This document shows, piece by piece, positions 61,117 to 64,000 of a DNA stretch of 64,000 nucleotides. Under the pieces are notes generated by a model. The model was not told where the DNA came from. It saw only the letters and a program-made list of their open reading frames with translations, and made no database searches. Where the stretch lies: NCBI GenBank assembly GCA_020436165.1, contig JAGQYI010000074.1, positions 1-64,000 on the forward strand, read 5' to 3'. Made by a program: the position numbers and the translations under genes. Position 1 is the stretch's first letter. Each line of letters opens with the position of its first letter. The DNA is from Cyclobacteriaceae bacterium. Lineage in GTDB: Bacteria; Bacteroidota; Bacteroidia; Cytophagales; Cyclobacteriaceae.

Positions 61117-61346
61117 TATCCTCCGCTAACTGGTGGTATCAGGGCAATTTCATCATTTTCATGCAACGCAAGGTCTTCCTTTGCATACTCGCTATTAACT
61201 GCCACCATAAGCGAGTTCAGCTTCTTTATTCGTGGGTAGGTGGACATCATGAATGCTTTCAATTCGCCAACTGTTCCAATCCCATCCACCTCAAGAATAG
61301 GCCCTCCAACAATTTCACGCGTGATACCAAACAATTTTACCTTCAT
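61116..61346 (-). CDS. moaD: Molybdopterin synthase sulfur-carrier subunit
   Basis: A 76-residue ubiquitin-like sulfur carrier for molybdopterin synthase. It ends in the expected SGG (PPVSGG) tail that is thiocarboxylated, and the beta-grasp pattern (VKLFGITREIVGG, DEIALIPPVSGG) is clear. It overlaps moaE by one base, so the two are translated together. Confidence 0.93.
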   Translation of the reverse strand: MKVKLFGITREIVGGPILEVDGIGTVGELKAFMMSTYPRIKKLNSLMVAVNSEYAKEDLALHENDEIALIPPVSGG

Positions 61347-61365
61347 AAACCTTTTTTAAGACTCC

Positions 61366-61432
61366 AAATGACAAACCACAAATAAACCTCAAAAACCAGG
61401 TTCAAATTTAGCGTTTTGAGATTTGGTATTTG
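61366..61432. repeat. Imperfect inverted repeat of CAAAT words, second copy
   Basis: CCAAATGACAAACCACAAAT then AACCTCAAAA on the left and TTTTGAGATTTGGTATTTGG on the right are imperfect inverted copies around a short core. The same word set is found at 14205-14316. The gap 61347-61447 holds no gene. Confidence 0.5.
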
Positions 61433-61447
61433 GATGTTAAAATTCAC

Positions 61448-62542
61448 CTAATAGGTCCTTCCCTTCCATTTTATCTTTCCGGGCCAAAGGTAATACATTA
61501 GCGATGCCATTGAAAAAATTACGGAAACCCAATCCATAATAAAGCTGTCAACCACTGAAAGTTTTATTCTAAGTTTTCGGGCTGCCGAACGCTGAAAACC
61601 ATACTTTGTCAGCCATTTGGTCAACCAGGCTATGCCTCCAACAACAGGATTTACAATTAAAAGCGCTATTGCAGCCGGGAAAAAGACTGCCTGAACAATC
61701 AAAATAAGCAACATGGGAAACGGTAATTGAAATGCGCCCCGCATCCAGCGTTTACGCTGAACGATCAGCTCGGAAAATGAGGTTTGAGCACTGCTCATAT
61801 TAAGTACATTAGCAGAAAACAGATTACGGGTTTCGTGCCTTTTCTTAACCTGTCTGAACAGCTCCAGATCTTCCGTAACGGAAAAAGGAATGTTCTCGTA
61901 ACCACCCACTTCATCATAAACCACTCTGCGAATAGCCATGTTGTTGCCCATGGTGGTAGCCTGGATACCCAAATCGGAGACTACTTTAAGCATGGACGTA
62001 GCGTATAGCCATTCAATGCATTGAAACCGCGAAATAAAATTTGGACCCTCTACGAGAGAAGTTCCTGTAACCAAAGCCAGGTTGTTTGCAATGGCAGCGC
62101 CCAGCATAGATTTTGCCCATTGTTTAGGCACTGCAATGTCTGCATCGGTTACAAAAAGCCATTCGGCAGCACCAAGCCGAGCCAGCTGTGCAAGTACGTT
62201 TGCCTTACCATTGCCTTTGGTAACACGTTCTTTAATTTGAACCCCATGTACCTGAGCGTACTCCTTTTGGTAACGCTCTATAATACTCCAGGTTCGATCC
62301 GTAGAGTCATCATCACCTACCCAAATGTTGGTCTTGTTTTTCGGATAGTCCAATGCAATTAGAGAATCCAGGCATCTGCCAATGTTCGCCTCTTCGTTGC
62401 GGGCAGCAACCAGAATATCAATTTCCGGCAACTCGTTCAATTCATCCGTGTCTTCCTTAAAATTTGTCAGCCAAAAAATTAACAGCAGCACATCGGAAAG
62501 CAAAGCGATGCCAACCAGAACCAGACATAGTATTTCTATCAT
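61448..62542 (-). CDS. Membrane glycosyltransferase, family 2
   Basis: A 364-residue processive-type GT2 enzyme. It has an N-terminal membrane helix, the nucleotide-sugar motif VAARNEEANIGRCLD near 45-60, the DAD-type metal motif VTDADIA near 133, the QRKRWMRGA motif near 265 and two or three C-terminal helices. It overlaps the polysaccharide deacetylase gene by 4 bp (ATGA). The polymer made is not known; a cell-surface polysaccharide is inferred. Confidence 0.92.
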   Translation of the reverse strand: MIEILCLVLVGIALLSDVLLLIFWLTNFKEDTDELNELPEIDILVAARNEEANIGRCLDSLIALDYPKNKTNIWVGDDDSTDRTWSIIERYQKEYAQVHGVQIKERVTKGNGKANVLAQLARLGAAEWLFVTDADIAVPKQWAKSMLGAAIANNLALVTGTSLVEGPNFISRFQCIEWLYATSMLKVVSDLGIQATTMGNNMAIRRVVYDEVGGYENIPFSVTEDLELFRQVKKRHETRNLFSANVLNMSSAQTSFSELIVQRKRWMRGAFQLPFPMLLILIVQAVFFPAAIALLIVNPVVGGIAWLTKWLTKYGFQRSAARKLRIKLSVVDSFIMDWVSVIFSMASLMYYLWPGKIKWKGRTY

Positions 62543-63165
62543 GGCAAGGGTTCAAATGAATATCCGAGGCTTGTAAAATGCTCTATATACCTGGGCAAAA
62601 CATACTTTAGGTTTTTCTCAGCTTTAAGACTGTCATGAAAAACCACAATAGAGCCCGGGTGCGTAGCTTTAATAGAATTGGCCAGGCACTTTTCCTCGTT
62701 CAGGTTCCTGTCGTAATCCACAGTAAGCACATTCCACATCAGCAATTTATAGCGCTCGCGCAATGCCTTTGCCTGAGCCGGCCTTATTCGCCCGTGAGGA
62801 GGACGAAAATAGAGAGGTTCTTCTCCCCCGTTTTCCATTATCGCATCCTTGCATAGTCCGGCTTCTACCAGGTAAAGAGAAGTTGGTGTACCCCAGCCAC
62901 GCACATGATGGTAGGTATGATTCCCAATTACATGCCTGCCCTCTACAAGTTTTCGAAAAACTTCGGGATACTTACTTACATTTTCTCCTACCACAAAAAA
63001 AGAAGCTCTGATCCCGTATTTGGCAAGAATTTCAACAACCCATTCAGTAACCTCAGGAATAGGGCCATCATCAAAAGTCAGGTAAATAACTTTTCCGGCA
63101 CCAGGAATTTGCCATGTATAACCAGAAAACAACTTTTGAAACCAAACAGGGATTTTATGCAGCAT
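62539..63165 (-). CDS. Polysaccharide deacetylase (NodB-homology) family protein
   Basis: A 208-residue deacetylase of the NodB type. The metal-binding motifs are TFDDGPIPEVTEWV near residue 30, HTYHHVRGWG near 82 and RPPHGRIRPAQ near 120. The C-terminal H in VVFHDSL completes the active site. It overlaps the glycosyltransferase by 4 bp and starts 4 bp after the phosphatase gene's stop on the same strand, so three genes may act on one polymer. No signal peptide is evident, so it may be cytoplasmic or membrane-associated. Confidence 0.93.
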   Translation of the reverse strand: MLHKIPVWFQKLFSGYTWQIPGAGKVIYLTFDDGPIPEVTEWVVEILAKYGIRASFFVVGENVSKYPEVFRKLVEGRHVIGNHTYHHVRGWGTPTSLYLVEAGLCKDAIMENGGEEPLYFRPPHGRIRPAQAKALRERYKLLMWNVLTVDYDRNLNEEKCLANSIKATHPGSIVVFHDSLKAEKNLKYVLPRYIEHFTSLGYSFEPLP

Positions 63166-63169
63166 GTAT

Positions 63170-64000
63170 CTACCTTGCTTCTACTTTACATGATAAAAGG
63201 GTAATGTCGTCCCGATAGGGTCTGGTGCCCCTGAAGTCATCTACGATTTGAAGAATATCTGTATGGATCTGTTCGAGAGACTTCTTATAATTCTTTTTAA
63301 AATAGTCTTCAATAGGTTCGCTTCCAAGTTCCGTATCCTGCGGGCTTTCAGTTTCTGTCAGTCCATCGGTGTAAGCAAAGAGCGTAAACCCTTCCAGATT
63401 GTCAATAAACCCTTCATTCACAAAGGGTAATTCTTCAAAAGCGCCCAACACGGTACTGCCTTCCGTTAAAGCTCTGAACTCGCCCTTTTCGTTAACTAAA
63501 AATGGCGGATTATGTCCTGAATTCACATAAACAAGCGTGTCCAACGAATGATCATAAATAGCTCCAAAAAAAGTGATAAACTGGTCGCCTTTCGAGTTTT
63601 CCATGATCTGGAAGTTGAGCGCCTCCACAATCTCTGTGAGGTTAGAAGTTTGCCTCAACAACGTATGCAGCGAAGCCTGAAAATTGGACATCATAATGGC
63701 AGCCGGAATGCCTTTGCCCGATACATCGGCAATGCACAATAAAAACTGGTTGGCATTGATAGGAATGTAATCGTAATAATCACCTCCGATAGAGTGGTGT
63801 GGCAGATAGCTCGCTTCCATTTTAAGCCGGTGCCCGTTGGGAAGCACCTCAGGAAACAATAATTTTTGAACACCTTTGGCAATTTCAAGCTCCTTTTTAA
63901 AGGCTTCCTCTTCCAACTGGGTTCTTGCCAATCGTTTGTTTTCTATTGCCACAATAATCAGGTTACTGATCGCCTGAAGGAAAGTGATATTCAGCTCGTC
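63170..64000 (-). CDS. SpoIIE-type PP2C protein phosphatase, probably GAF-coupled, 5' end outside window
   Basis: A PP2C-like serine phosphatase whose C-terminal catalytic domain (about 230 residues) is inside the window. Visible motifs are GGDYYDYIPINANQFLLCIA, DVSGKGIPAAIMMSNFQA and ending ETESPQDTELGS... The in-frame GTG at 63952 is not the true start because the frame continues upstream to the edge without a stop (visible: DELNITFLQAISNLIIV), which looks like the end of a GAF domain. It is followed by the deacetylase and glycosyltransferase genes, so it may regulate a polymer-making operon. Confidence 0.88.
   Translation of the reverse strand, partial: DELNITFLQAISNLIIVAIENKRLARTQLEEEAFKKELEIAKGVQKLLFPEVLPNGHRLKMEASYLPHHSIGGDYYDYIPINANQFLLCIADVSGKGIPAAIMMSNFQASLHTLLRQTSNLTEIVEALNFQIMENSKGDQFITFFGAIYDHSLDTLVYVNSGHNPPFLVNEKGEFRALTEGSTVLGAFEELPFVNEGFIDNLEGFTLFAYTDGLTETESPQDTELGSEPIEDYFKKNYKKSLEQIHTDILQIVDDFRGTRPYRDDITLLSCKVEAR

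Noticed and set aside
1-64000. CRISPR array, tRNA or rRNA genes, transposases, phage genes
   Set aside because: No regularly spaced repeats, cloverleaf-like sequences, rRNA motifs, integrase or DDE motifs were seen in any gap or frame.

Overview
The window looks like a chromosomal segment of a Bacteroidota bacterium, most likely of the Cytophagales. Three things support this. The gene families are typical of the phylum (DUF3822 next to coaD, a LETM1-related biofilm protein, DUF1573, a TolB-like propeller/barrel protein, cysQ-C-D-N). Several starts are preceded by the Bacteroidota promoter pattern TTG-N17-19-TAnnTTTG. Many exported proteins end their signal peptide in AQ or a lipobox. No rRNA, tRNA, CRISPR array, prophage or transposase was seen. 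Coding density is very high, with many 1-14 bp overlaps and short gaps, and no gene-free stretch exceeds about 270 bp.

Layout. 0-7 kb: formate-THF ligase, a tRNA methyltransferase, class II FBPase (glpX) followed by an unusual Rossmann-sigma54 activator, an S1-domain RNA-binding protein and a deoxynucleoside kinase. 7-14 kb: an exported M28 peptidase, two poorly known cytoplasmic proteins (LETM1/TerB-like; DUF3883-like), a DEAD-box helicase, DUF1573 and a RecD2-like helicase. 14-25 kb: housekeeping genes including a NUDIX hydrolase, DUF3822-coaD, prfB with its programmed +1 frameshift, a SUI1-type factor, a universal stress protein, menA, an exported glutathione peroxidase and argS. 25-30 kb: a lipoprotein MsrB, DUF3052, an MFS permease, DUF3224 and a GMC oxidoreductase whose 5' end has been duplicated around an inserted higBA toxin-antitoxin pair. 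30-38 kb: an operon PDH-E2/hslV/arsC-like/CPBP and an operon U32 protein/ferredoxin/971-residue metalloprotease-propeller-barrel protein. 38-49 kb: a membrane histidine kinase, the PAPS-forming cysQ-cysC-cysD-cysN operon interrupted by a deleted four-helix-bundle gene, and a complete four-enzyme trans-4-hydroxyproline degradation operon. 49-64 kb: a YCF48-like propeller, an HMA-AraC fusion regulator, OmpA, a fused trehalose-6-P synthase/phosphatase, a two-component system followed by a retropepsin and a non-catalytic GH2-like protein, a lactonase, moaE/moaD, and a phosphatase/deacetylase/glycosyltransferase operon running off the right edge.

How the genes work together. The clearest pathways are hydroxyproline to 2-oxoglutarate (epimerase, FAD dehydrogenase, deaminase, semialdehyde dehydrogenase) and sulfate to PAPS (CysD/N, CysC, with CysQ recycling PAP). 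No reductase genes accompany the sulfate genes, so PAPS may serve sulfation. Several regulatory proteins combine a sensor-like domain with an output domain: Rossmann + sigma54 AAA+, HMA + AraC, and kinase + STAS-like. These fusions, the higBA insertion scar and the deleted four-helix-bundle cassette are the most interesting items. I did not find a clearly new multi-gene defence or mobile system.
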